Assembly (NCBI RefSeq): GCF_900100875.1
Contig: NZ_FNKQ01000002.1
Coordinates: 434,001 to 498,000, forward strand
Direction: 5' to 3'
Length of the DNA stretch: 64,000 bases
Source of the DNA: Halopelagius longus
Lineage (GTDB): Archaea; Halobacteriota; Halobacteria; Halobacteriales; Haloferacaceae
Made by a program: the position numbers and the translations under genes
Notes under the pieces: generated by a model
The model's input: only the letters and a program-made list of their open reading frames with translations
Told to the model about the DNA's origin: nothing
Databases searched by the model: none
Shown here: positions 1-7,470 of the stretch, piece by piece
Layout of the letters: the number at the start of each line of letters is the position of its first letter
Position numbering within the stretch: position 1 is the first letter of the stretch

Positions 1-1
1 G

Positions 2-634
2 ACGGCGTCTATCATGCCGCTGACCCCCGCGCAGTTGGGATGGGCCGTCGCCGTCGGTCTCCTCTGTATCCCGTTCGGACTGGTGTACTCGAAGACGTTC
101 TCGGCGATAGGACGGCTGTTTCGCCGGCTGTCGCTCGCCGTCTACGTCCGAACGACGCTCGCCGGCGGCGTCATCGGTGTGCTCGGGTGGCTCGTTCCGC
201 TGTCGTACTTCTACGGCGGTTCGAAGATGAACGTCCTGTTGGAACGGGGTGCGTCGCTCGGTCCCGAGGGGTTGATGCTCACGCTCGCCGCGGTGATGGT
301 CGCCGCCGGGTTCACGATTCACGGCAACTGGATCGGCGGCCTCATCATCCCGCACATGTTCATGGGGGCGCTCGTCGGTCAAGCGGCGGCGTTGGTCGTT
401 CCCGGCCTCTCGCCCGTGTTGGCGACGCTCGCGGGGATGGCCGCGTTCAACTCCGTCGTGACGGGGACGCCGCTTTCCTCGGCGCTCATCGCCATCGCAC
501 TCACGGACGGAGCGAGCATCACGCCGGTGTTCCTCGCATCGCTCGTGGCGTTCGGAGCGAGTCCGTCCGTGCGGTTCCTCGACGAAGCCGCGCCGCGCTC
601 CGAGTCTCCGAACTTCCACATCTCCGACGACTGA
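2..634 (+). CDS. ClC-type chloride channel family protein, C-terminal part (5' truncated by window edge)
   Basis: The reading frame is open to the first base, so only about 210 C-terminal residues are present and the ATG at 14 is probably internal. The piece is strongly hydrophobic with several membrane helices. GNWIGGLIIPHMFMGALVG resembles the ClC selectivity-filter stretch (G-G-x-F-x-P-x-x-x-x-G-A-x-x-G), and AAFNSVVTGTPLSSALIAIA resembles the later conserved ClC stretch where A-A-x-x-T-x-x-P-L is typical. ClC proteins move chloride across the cytoplasmic membrane as channels or proton antiporters. The canonical filter residues are only partly kept, so substrate and mechanism are uncertain. 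It lies 71 bp upstream of an HPP membrane protein on the same strand, which may be co-transcribed. Confidence 0.65.
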   Translation, partial: TASIMPLTPAQLGWAVAVGLLCIPFGLVYSKTFSAIGRLFRRLSLAVYVRTTLAGGVIGVLGWLVPLSYFYGGSKMNVLLERGASLGPEGLMLTLAAVMVAAGFTIHGNWIGGLIIPHMFMGALVGQAAALVVPGLSPVLATLAGMAAFNSVVTGTPLSSALIAIALTDGASITPVFLASLVAFGASPSVRFLDEAAPRSESPNFHISDD

Positions 635-705
635 CCGCTCCGCGCGACGAGCGCTCGAACCGTTTCGGTCAGAGTGTTGAACAGGGCGGGGAACGACGGA
701 GAGGT

Positions 706-1245
706 ATGAACCGGCGGCGAGTGGGGACGAGCCTGTACGCGGGGGTTCTGTTCAGCATCCTCGGGCTCGTCGGATGGGTGAGCGGACACCCGTTCATCTT
801 CCCGAGTCTCGGACCGTCGGCGTTCATCCTCGCGTTCGAACGTCGCGGCGAACGGACGAGGACGTACCGAATCGTCGGTGGACACCTCATCGGTTGCGTC
901 TGCGGACTGTTCGCCTACTGGCTCCTCGCCGCGGGGACGGTGCTCACGACGTCCCCGCCCGGACTCTCTGTGGAAGGCCTTCGACTCGCCGCGAGCGGGT
1001 TTCTCTCCGTCGTCCTGACGAGTTGGGGGATGATAGCGACCGATACGAAGCACGCGCCGGCCTGCGCGACGACGCTCATCGTCTCGCTCGGATTGCTCTC
1101 GTCTCTGACCGAAGTCGCCATCATCGTCGCGAGCGTCGTTATCCTCGTCGAAGCGCACTTGGGCGTGTTGTGGGCGTTCGAGCGGATAGTCGGCGACGCT
1201 TCCGTACCGTCCGCGGCGGGCGACGACGTCGAATCGACGGAGTGA
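706..1245 (+). CDS. HPP family membrane protein
   Basis: This 179-residue protein has four predicted membrane helices. It carries the family hallmark: HPFIFPSLGPSAFILAF near residues 27-43 is the H-P-x-x-x-P-S-x-G-x-S region that gives HPP proteins their name, and THAP-like KHAPACATTLIVSLG lies near residue 118. The start at 706 is preceded by the Shine-Dalgarno-like ggagagg. HPP proteins are small integral membrane proteins; some bacterial and plant members are implicated in nitrite transport, but that role is not shown for archaea. The C-terminus is a short acidic tail. The next gene downstream is convergent. Confidence 0.75.
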   Translation: MNRRRVGTSLYAGVLFSILGLVGWVSGHPFIFPSLGPSAFILAFERRGERTRTYRIVGGHLIGCVCGLFAYWLLAAGTVLTTSPPGLSVEGLRLAASGFLSVVLTSWGMIATDTKHAPACATTLIVSLGLLSSLTEVAIIVASVVILVEAHLGVLWAFERIVGDASVPSAAGDDVESTE

Positions 1246-1274
1246 CCGAAGGGGCACGCGCGACGGAGGGGCCT

Positions 1275-2255
1275 TCACTGTTCCTGTTCGGGCGTCGTGA
1301 ACGGAATCGTCGCCGCCGTCCGCTTCGTGACGGTGGCGATGCGGAGGATGTACGCGAACAGGACCGAGAGGGGGATGAGACCGACAGTCACCACCGCGGG
1401 GACCAACAGAGGGACGACGAACGACGGGACGGACGCCCCCGACGAGGCGGTGAACAGGAACAAGCCGGACGCGACGACGGTCACCGAGGGGAGTCCGACG
1501 TAGAACAGGCGACGCGACAGTTCAGCGAGTTGCTGTTGGAGGTAGATGGACTTGAAGTACTGCCGCGCGACGTCGATACGCTGGAGGTCGTCGATGAGCC
1601 TGTCTATCGCCTCCTTCACGTGCCCCGGGAGGCTGTCGCCGTGCTTCGATTTGATCCGGCGGAGGTGGTTGATATCTCTCGCGTAGTTGGTGGTGAGCGT
1701 CGCAGAGAGGACGTGGAACGTCGACGCGTCCGACTCTTGGAGGAGCCCGTCCGTCTGGTCTAACTGCTCGGTCACCCGCGATACGGCGGCGTCGACTTCG
1801 CCGTACACCTGGTCGTTCGTCTCCGCGATGGAGAGGCCGCCCAACTCCTGGGCCGCCTTCCGCGTGTTCTCGACGACCAACTGGAGGAAGCCCAGGGGCT
1901 CCACCGGGGCGATTCGCCCGGCGGCGTCCTCGACGTCCGTCCGGTAGTCGATGACGCCCTCCATCTGCGACTCCAGTTCGTCGGGCGTGCCTAACTCCCG
2001 CGAGAGCAACAGTTGGCTGATGGAGACGACGACGGTGATGACGGTGAGGTTACCGCTAATCAGTCCGCCGTACACGTAGTAGATGGGCTGTTTACTCACG
2101 AAAGGGCTCAGCCCCGAGAGACTCAGCGAGGCGACGAAGACGAACAGAACGAGGGCCGTTATCCCCGCGACGACGACTCTGCTGCCGTCGAGCAAGAACC
2201 ACTCTCTCCACTTTCCCTTGGAGGCCAGAGACTCCTCCTTCGATGACATCGGCAT
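1275..2255 (-). CDS. Four-helix membrane protein of unknown function (paralogue of the gene at 38.9 kb)
   Basis: This 326-residue protein has two membrane helices near residues 30-50 and 68-90, a roughly 130-residue soluble central region, and two helices near the C-terminus (about 250-275 and 285-310). I do not recognise a named family. The protein at 38857-39879 has the same architecture and shared landmarks: I-x-QLLLSRE versus INQLVLSQE, IDYRT versus MDYRT, YFKSIYLQQQLAELS versus HIKTLYFQWALVDLS, and RIATVTKRT versus RIATAAKRT. The start could be 2255 or the in-frame ATG at 2249; neither has a clear Shine-Dalgarno. It is the only gene in its transcription unit unless read through from the DUF218-type gene upstream. 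Confidence 0.75.
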   Translation of the reverse strand: MPMSSKEESLASKGKWREWFLLDGSRVVVAGITALVLFVFVASLSLSGLSPFVSKQPIYYVYGGLISGNLTVITVVVSISQLLLSRELGTPDELESQMEGVIDYRTDVEDAAGRIAPVEPLGFLQLVVENTRKAAQELGGLSIAETNDQVYGEVDAAVSRVTEQLDQTDGLLQESDASTFHVLSATLTTNYARDINHLRRIKSKHGDSLPGHVKEAIDRLIDDLQRIDVARQYFKSIYLQQQLAELSRRLFYVGLPSVTVVASGLFLFTASSGASVPSFVVPLLVPAVVTVGLIPLSVLFAYILRIATVTKRTAATIPFTTPEQEQ

Positions 2256-2311
2256 CGAGTAGGAGATCGGTTTCAAAAGACTCCTCGGCCGTCGCGCCCC
2301 GTACGGCGGTT

Positions 2312-2854
2312 TCATCCCCGATACTCGAACAGGTCGCGCAGTTCCGCCACGTCGCCCGGCGTCGTCCCCCCGAAGAACTCCCTGTCCCGTTCCGACATCC
2401 GCCGAATCTCCTCCTCCGAGAACGTCATTTCCGGGTCTATCGACGCTCGCGGTTCGACGCAGCGACTCGCGTCTATCTCGTAGTCGTCGCCGAAACACCG
2501 CTCGAAGATGTACTTCGCCCGGCGGAGGTGCAGACACGAACTGACGACTCGGACGGTGTCGCCCCCCCAGTCGAGTTCGTCCACGAGGAGGCGCGCGAAG
2601 AAGCCGTTCTCCCGCGTGTCGCGGGCGTTCGACTCCACCAGTACCCTCTCCGATGGGACGCCGCGCGTCACCGCGTAGTCGCGCATCGCCTCGGCCTCCG
2701 ACGTCGGAACGTCCGGGTTCGTCTCCCCGCCGGTGAATATCAGGTACGGGGCGTCCGTCTCCCGAAACACGTCGATGGAGAGGTCGACGCGCCGGCGGAG
2801 GTGGGGGTGTACCTCCGCGCCGGTCAATCGCTGTCCGAGCGTAATCACGACCAT
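2312..2854 (-). CDS. YdcF/SanA-type DUF218 protein
   Basis: This 180-residue protein matches the ElyC/SanA/YdcF (DUF218) fold: VVITLGQRL at the N-terminus, the IFTGGET loop near residues 38-44, EA-x-A-MRDYAV, a VESNARDTREN stretch near residue 75 (the conserved S-x-x-T-x-E-N-A-like motif) and VVSSCLHLRRA near residue 103. Bacterial relatives are envelope-linked proteins, and YdcF binds S-adenosylmethionine. This one has no signal peptide or membrane helix and is presumably cytoplasmic. Its substrate is unknown. It sits 57 bp upstream of the membrane protein at 1275-2255 on the same strand and is divergent from the next gene. Confidence 0.7.
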   Translation of the reverse strand: MVVITLGQRLTGAEVHPHLRRRVDLSIDVFRETDAPYLIFTGGETNPDVPTSEAEAMRDYAVTRGVPSERVLVESNARDTRENGFFARLLVDELDWGGDTVRVVSSCLHLRRAKYIFERCFGDDYEIDASRCVEPRASIDPEMTFSEEEIRRMSERDREFFGGTTPGDVAELRDLFEYRG

Positions 2855-2921
2855 GGCTGGACACCGCGTACGCGGCGACGTAAGTGGCGGTGGAATCCGT
2901 CGCCCCGCCCGACGCGTCCCG

Positions 2922-2931
2922 AAAGTATATG
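2922..2931 (+). promoter_or_regulatory. TATA-like box for the gene at 2957
   Basis: AAAGTATATG is centred about 30 bp before the ATG at 2957, the spacing expected for a leaderless haloarchaeal transcript. It supports that start codon. Confidence 0.5.
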
Positions 2932-2956
2932 TCTCGAATGGCTGTCACTCTCGCCC

Positions 2957-3649
2957 ATGACGGGAGCGGACATCGAGTTCCTGTTCGAGTCGGCCGACAC
3001 CGAGGCGCGGTTCGTCCGAGCGTACCTGCCCGAGGCGTGGGAGCGATTCGGGACGGCGGCGCACTGGGAGACGGGGTGGTTCTGGTCGTACCGGCAGTTC
3101 GCCGGGTACGACGCCGGGCCGGACGGCGGCTTAGTACGTCTCGTGTTCGAGGGTGACCCCGAGGCCCTCGTCGAGACCGAATCCGAGGCGTGGGACCGAT
3201 TCGAGGGTCTCGACTCGTGGACGCTCACGACGTACGACGAGATGGGGTACGACAGCCTCCTCGAACAGCAACGGGACGCCAAGGGCGAGGCGGGCGGCGA
3301 GTGGGACTACCGGCTGAAACCCCTCGTCTCGGAGTTCTCGCTGGCGTACCTCCGGGAGTTCGAGGAGGGGCTTCCGGCGGTCGGAGACGAACGCGACGTG
3401 AACCCGCGCGCGTTCGGCTTCTGGGCGGTCATCCACTACGCGATGATCCAGTGCGGGTACGACTGGTACGAGGAGACGGCCGCCTGCGGGAAGGCGATGC
3501 GGAACAGGCTGAAGTCCGTCGCGGCCTACCGCGGTGCCGACGCCGCCCGCCAGGAGTACGACCGACTGCTCGCCGAGTTCGAGGCGTACGAGGGCGAGTT
3601 AGAGGCGTACCTCGACGCGAATTCGACCGGCGAGGCGACGGTACGCTAA
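2957..3649 (+). CDS. Conserved haloarchaeal-type soluble protein, unknown function
   Basis: This is a 230-residue, very acidic, aromatic-rich soluble protein with no membrane segment or recognised motif. The start at 2957 is supported by a TATA-like box (AAAGTATATG, 2922-2931) centred about 30 bp upstream, which fits a leaderless transcript. N-terminal features include a Trp/Tyr-rich stretch near residues 35-50. The C-terminal third is probably helical and ends in a short polar tail. It is convergent with the HEAT-like gene at 3716. I do not recognise the family. Confidence 0.7.
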   Translation: MTGADIEFLFESADTEARFVRAYLPEAWERFGTAAHWETGWFWSYRQFAGYDAGPDGGLVRLVFEGDPEALVETESEAWDRFEGLDSWTLTTYDEMGYDSLLEQQRDAKGEAGGEWDYRLKPLVSEFSLAYLREFEEGLPAVGDERDVNPRAFGFWAVIHYAMIQCGYDWYEETAACGKAMRNRLKSVAAYRGADAARQEYDRLLAEFEAYEGELEAYLDANSTGEATVR

Positions 3650-3715
3650 GTGGAGTCGCTCCTCGACTGCCGCGAGAACCGGAACTGCGCCGCGTTCGGA
3701 GCGCATCCGGCGACC

Positions 3716-4015
3716 TTACGGTCCGGCCCCGGCGTCGTCGGGCGTCTGTTCCAGAAGCGTCCGGCCGTCGCCCTCGAACGCCTCCGGCACCTCGCCGTTC
3801 TCGACGAGGGTTTCGAGCGTCGGCTTACACTGCGGGTGCGCGAGGCTCTCGAACGCCTGTTTTCGCAATGCGTCTTCGAGGCCGTCGCTCCGGACCAAAT
3901 CGGCCAGCATGTCGCACTCGTTCGCCGCCTCGAGCTGGTTTATCGCTCGCTCGCGGTCCTCTCTGTCGCTCGATTCGTCGAGCGCGATTTCGTGGTTCTC
4001 CTCGGGGGTTGGCAT
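3716..4015 (-). CDS. Small HEAT-repeat-like protein
   Basis: This 99-residue acidic all-helical protein starts with MPTPEENHE. Two helical hairpins of the kind seen in HEAT/PBS-lyase repeats are visible: REDRERAINQLEAANECDMLADLV near residues 17-40, and DALRKQAFESLAHPQCKPTLETLV near residues 47-70. Such repeats usually mediate protein-protein contacts. The chosen start follows a change in composition; upstream in-frame codons to 4117 read as arginine-rich shadow sequence. The partner is unknown. Confidence 0.6.
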   Translation of the reverse strand: MPTPEENHEIALDESSDREDRERAINQLEAANECDMLADLVRSDGLEDALRKQAFESLAHPQCKPTLETLVENGEVPEAFEGDGRTLLEQTPDDAGAGP

Positions 4016-4342
4016 GACGGACACAGAGTTTCGGTGGTCGCCACTATACCCTTGTGGGCACCGTTCGAGCGCGATACCTGTCGATTTCGGTGGACGTTCG
4101 GCGCGCGGACGCCGCACGACTCCTCGAACACCGTCGGGACGGGACCGCGCCCGTGGATTCGGCGGTGAAATTCATCTATAGATAACGATACGTCCGCCAT
4201 CGGACCGCGATGTTAGCACGTGATGAATTCGTGTATTGGTCCGATATAGTCACTCTCTACCGGATTCCAACGTACGACAGTTGCGACTGTCTGTAATGTC
4301 AGCCATATGGATTTTTTACGTGGCGGGCGACCGACGACGTGG
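4016..4342. other. Divergent promoter region, no gene seen
   Basis: This 327-bp spacer lies between the HEAT-like gene (minus) and manganese catalase (plus). It is A+T-richer than its surroundings toward the catalase side. It contains TTTTTTA (4312-4318), centred 28 bp before the catalase ATG at 4343. That argues for a leaderless start at 4343 rather than the upstream in-frame ATG at 4307. No convincing coding frame is seen. Confidence 0.6.
4312..4318 (+). promoter_or_regulatory. TATA-like box for manganese catalase
   Basis: TTTTTTA is centred 28 bp upstream of the ATG at 4343 and lies inside any version of the gene begun at 4307. It therefore favours the shorter protein. Confidence 0.5.
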
Positions 4343-5188
4343 ATGTTCTACCACGACAACGACCTGCAGTACCCCGTCGAAGTCGAAGAGCCCGACCCGA
4401 GATTCGCGAAGATGCTGCAGGAGGCCATCGGCGGCGTCGAAGGCGAGATGCGCGTCTGCCTCCAGTATCTCTTCCAGTCTTGGGGCGTCCCGGACGAACA
4501 CGAAGAGTATCGGAAACTGCTCTTGGAGACGGCGACGGAGGAGATAGGCCACATCGAGATGCTGGCGACGGCGGTGACGAAGAACCTCGAAGGCGCGCCG
4601 ACGCAGTTGAAAGACGAGATGACGGACGACCCCGTCATCAACGCGACGATGTCCGGCATGATGCCGCGGCAGTACCTCTCGTCGGGCCTGAAGGCGATGC
4701 CCGTGGACGCGAACGGCAATCCCTTCAACGCGAGTTACGTCGTCGCGAGCGGAAACCTCGCGGCGGACCTGTACGCGAACGTCATGGCCGAATCCACCGG
4801 CCGCCTTCTGGCGACCCGCCTGTACGAGATGACCGACGACCCGGGCATGAAGGACATGCTCGCGTACCTCATCGCCCGCGACACGATGCACCAAAACCAG
4901 TTCCTGAAGGCGGTGCAGTCGCTCGGTGACCCCGAGGACCCCCACGACCACCTGCCGATTCCGGACAGTTTCCCCGACGCCAAGGAACTCGAAGAGTACA
5001 ACTACTCGTTCCTCTCGACGATGCGCGAGAAGGCCGACTACGAAGCGCCGTGGACCGAGGGCATGTCGGTGGACGGCGAGGGCGAGTTCTCCCTCCTGCA
5101 CGAACTGGACCTCGAAGGCGGCGAACGGAGCGTTCCGAAGGCGAACCCCGAGACGCACAACGAGGTCAAAGAGAAGGGCGAGGACTGA
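4343..5188 (+). CDS. Manganese catalase
   Basis: This 281-residue dimanganese catalase should dismutate hydrogen peroxide to water and oxygen in the cytoplasm. The four-helix-bundle ligands are visible: Glu in GGVEGEMR near residue 34, E-x-x-H in EEIGHIEML near residues 65-70, Glu in NVMAESTGRL near residue 145, and His in RDTMHQNQF near residue 180. The length is normal for the family. The start at 4343 is chosen because family members begin close to this MFYHDNDLQ and a TATA-like box sits 28 bp before it. It is transcribed alone; the next gene begins 80 bp downstream with unrelated function. Peroxide or stationary-phase control is plausible but not shown by the sequence. Confidence 0.92.
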   Translation: MFYHDNDLQYPVEVEEPDPRFAKMLQEAIGGVEGEMRVCLQYLFQSWGVPDEHEEYRKLLLETATEEIGHIEMLATAVTKNLEGAPTQLKDEMTDDPVINATMSGMMPRQYLSSGLKAMPVDANGNPFNASYVVASGNLAADLYANVMAESTGRLLATRLYEMTDDPGMKDMLAYLIARDTMHQNQFLKAVQSLGDPEDPHDHLPIPDSFPDAKELEEYNYSFLSTMREKADYEAPWTEGMSVDGEGEFSLLHELDLEGGERSVPKANPETHNEVKEKGED

Positions 5189-5268
5189 CGCGCCGACGCT
5201 CCCCCGACGCGACGTCGCCGTCCGTCCTTCCGGCTATCTTTTTCTCGCGCCGCCTCGAATCGCCGCCC

Positions 5269-5883
5269 GTGACCGCGATAGTGTTCGACCTCGACGGGAC
5301 GCTTCTCCGCGCGACGCGCCCCTACCGCGAGGTGCTCTCCGACGCGTTCGAGGCGGCGACCGGCGAGGTCAGACCGGAGTGGTTGGACGCCTACGACGAG
5401 GCGTTCTGGGAGTTGTTCTCCGCCTGCGAGCCCGACCCGTTTCGCGGCGCGTTCTCCCGGATAGACGGCTGTTCCGACCCGGAGTCGCTCGTCGAGTCGC
5501 TTCGGAAACGCGAGTGCGAGTCGTTCCGACCGCCGGACGGCGCGCACGCGGACCTCGAACGCTTGGCCGAGGAGTACGAACTGGGCGTCCTCACTAACGG
5601 CGTCCCCGAGTGGCAGGTCCACAAACTCAGGACGCACGACCTGTACGACTACTTCGACGCCGTCGTCGCCTCCTACGAAGTCGGCGCGCACAAGCCGTCC
5701 GCCGCGCCGTACCGCGCGATAGAGGACCGCCTCCCCGCCGAGGAGTACGCGATGGTCGGTGACTCGGAGTCGGACGTTCGCGGGGCGGAGAACGCCGGCT
5801 GGACCGCCTACCGGTACGACGGCGGCGGGTTCGGCGACCTTCCGGACGCCCTCGACTGTGCGCGAACCCGACAGTCAGGATAG
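5269..5883 (+). CDS. HAD-superfamily hydrolase (class I-like phosphatase)
   Basis: This 204-residue HAD phosphatase carries all four motifs: DLDGT (motif I, residues 6-10), LTNG (motif II), HKPSAAPY with the motif III Lys, and VGDSESD (motif IV). A helical cap is inserted after motif I. Such enzymes hydrolyse small phosphorylated metabolites; the substrate cannot be named. The start is the GTG at 5269, because the preceding codons read as low-complexity shadow sequence and motif I should lie within ten residues of the N-terminus. A 59-residue membrane protein follows 38 bp downstream. Confidence 0.85.
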   Translation: MTAIVFDLDGTLLRATRPYREVLSDAFEAATGEVRPEWLDAYDEAFWELFSACEPDPFRGAFSRIDGCSDPESLVESLRKRECESFRPPDGAHADLERLAEEYELGVLTNGVPEWQVHKLRTHDLYDYFDAVVASYEVGAHKPSAAPYRAIEDRLPAEEYAMVGDSESDVRGAENAGWTAYRYDGGGFGDLPDALDCARTRQSG

Positions 5884-5921
5884 TACGAACGTTTTTACGT
5901 GGGCTTCGCGCAGGGAGGGTA

Positions 5922-6101
5922 ATGAGTCGTCGTCTCGGTATCGCAGTGTTCGTCCTCGTCGCCGGTGCGGGCGTCTTATCGTCGTACGCCGCGGGCGGCG
6001 ATACGGCGACGATGGCCTCGTGGGCGTTTCTCGCCCTCGTCCCCGCCGCGATCGTCGGCCTCGCGAGTACGCCGTCCGGATACTCCGACCGCTCAGACTG
6101 A
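5922..6101 (+). CDS. Small two-helix membrane protein
   Basis: This is a 59-residue protein beginning MSRRLGIAVFVLVAG. Two hydrophobic helices span about residues 5-22 and 31-48, with a short GGDT loop between them and a polar tail. The start has a good Shine-Dalgarno, ggaggg, five bases upstream. The stop overlaps the stop of the convergent surE gene by nine bases. Function is unknown; the size and topology resemble many uncharacterised haloarchaeal small membrane proteins. Confidence 0.65.
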   Translation: MSRRLGIAVFVLVAGAGVLSSYAAGGDTATMASWAFLALVPAAIVGLASTPSGYSDRSD

Positions 6102-6902
6102 GTCGAGGTACGTCTCCGCGAGTGCGTCGAGCGACTCGTGGTGTTCGGTCGTGTGCGGCGCGGTTAGCGGCGACACCGACACGCGCCCTTCGACGACGGC
6201 GCGGCGGTCGGTCCCCTCCGGGTCGGGCAGGTCGTTCTGGCGCATCCGCTCCCACACCCCGTCGTGGAGCGTCACCCGACCGTTCTCGTCGTCACGCCGG
6301 GCGGTCATGTCGTACAGCGTCGAGGGCGTCGTCACCTCCAACGGCGCGGGGGAGTCGTCCCCGGCGGGCATCGGCGCGTTCACGTTCAGGTACTCCGCCT
6401 GCTCGAAGACGCCCGCGCCGAGTGCGTGCTTCGCGAGGTACGTCGCCGCGTCCGTCGCGTTCCGGTAGTCCTCGGGGTCGGTCGCCTTCTCGTGCCACGG
6501 CACGCCGTCGTCTCCGTCCGGGACGTACAACGAGACGGCGATGGCGGGCACGTCGAAGAACGCCGCCTCCACCGCGGCGCTTACGGTTCCGGACCGGCCG
6601 AGGACGTACGCGCCGAGGTTCGCGCCCTTGTTACACCCGGCGACGACCAAGTCCACGTCGGGACAGAGCGCTTCCAACCCGACGATAGTACAGTCGGCGG
6701 GCGTGCCGTGGATGGCGTAGCCGAGTTCGTGTCTCGACACGTCCACGTCCTTCGACATCTGCCGTCCGACCGCGCTTTGGTCCTCCGCGGGCGCGACGGC
6801 CGTCACGTCCGCGAACTCCTCGAAGGCGTCGTACAACGCGCGAAAGCCCACGCTGTCGATGCCGTCGTCGTTTGTGAGGAGGATAGAGAGCGACTCGCTC
6901 AT
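6093..6902 (-). CDS. surE: 5'/3'-nucleotidase SurE
   Basis: This 269-residue SurE-family phosphatase removes phosphate from nucleoside monophosphates using a divalent metal. The N-terminal ILLTNDDGI motif (residues 7-15, metal-binding Asp-Asp), AVAPAEDQSAVG near residue 37 with the conserved Ser, and VAGCNKGANLG near residues 88-98 (metal-binding Asn) are all present. The length is typical. It lies 82 bp downstream of an ACT-domain gene on the same strand and overlaps the end of the small membrane protein gene on the other strand. Confidence 0.93.
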   Translation of the reverse strand: MSESLSILLTNDDGIDSVGFRALYDAFEEFADVTAVAPAEDQSAVGRQMSKDVDVSRHELGYAIHGTPADCTIVGLEALCPDVDLVVAGCNKGANLGAYVLGRSGTVSAAVEAAFFDVPAIAVSLYVPDGDDGVPWHEKATDPEDYRNATDAATYLAKHALGAGVFEQAEYLNVNAPMPAGDDSPAPLEVTTPSTLYDMTARRDDENGRVTLHDGVWERMRQNDLPDPEGTDRRAVVEGRVSVSPLTAPHTTEHHESLDALAETYLDSV

Positions 6903-6984
6903 GGTTCACACTCCGACGGGGGGCGCAAAGGTGTACCGCTTAGCGCGGAAACGTCCGCGACGGCGAGGTTCGGACCGCGAACCC

Positions 6985-7368
6985 TCACCGCTCCACGCGG
7001 CAGCCGAGTGCTTCGAGTTTCCGGACGGCCGGTTCGATGTCGTCGTCTTTGACGAGGACGTGGTCGGTCGAGTACGCCGACAGAGCGAAGACGGAGACGC
7101 CTTCCTCGGCGAGTGCGCCGGCGACCGCCGCCAAGAAGCCGACGAGTTCGAAGGGGAGCGTCATCTCGAACGTGAGTATCCGCCACCCCTCCTCCGCCTC
7201 TATCGCGTCTTCCTCGTCGTAGGCGTCCTGTTCGACGACGACGGTCGTCTCGTCGCCGTCCCGGACGGACGCGAACGCGTCCGGGTCGTCTCGAGTCGCC
7301 TTGAGCACGGCGTATCTGCTCTCGGAGACGCTGACGGTCCCGCCGTCGAAGTACTCCGCGGGTTCCAT
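6985..7368 (-). CDS. ACT-domain protein
   Basis: This 127-residue protein contains a C-terminal ACT fold: ILTFEMTLPFELVGFLAAVAGALAEEGVSVFALSAYSTDHVLVKDDDIEPAV covers about residues 64-118 with the expected beta-alpha-beta pattern and the VSVFALSAYSTDHVLV ligand loop. ACT domains bind amino acids or other small effectors. The arrangement recalls CASTOR/ACT regulatory proteins rather than an enzyme, because no catalytic domain is attached. It precedes surE on the same strand, so the two may be co-transcribed. The ligand is unknown. Confidence 0.7.
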   Translation of the reverse strand: MEPAEYFDGGTVSVSESRYAVLKATRDDPDAFASVRDGDETTVVVEQDAYDEEDAIEAEEGWRILTFEMTLPFELVGFLAAVAGALAEEGVSVFALSAYSTDHVLVKDDDIEPAVRKLEALGCRVER

Positions 7369-7470
7369 ATCCGAAGTGGAATCCGTCGCGACTTATGGCT
7401 GTCTTCCTCGAATCGGCCGACGCGACGGTCGGCGCTCCGGCCCCGGTTCGCCGGACGCCGTTCGCGTCGT

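Noticed and set aside
379..1278. 299-codon minus-strand frame opposite the ClC and HPP genes
   Set aside because: It has a low-complexity Arg/Glu/Ser composition typical of a shadow; the plus-strand genes have membrane segments and motifs.
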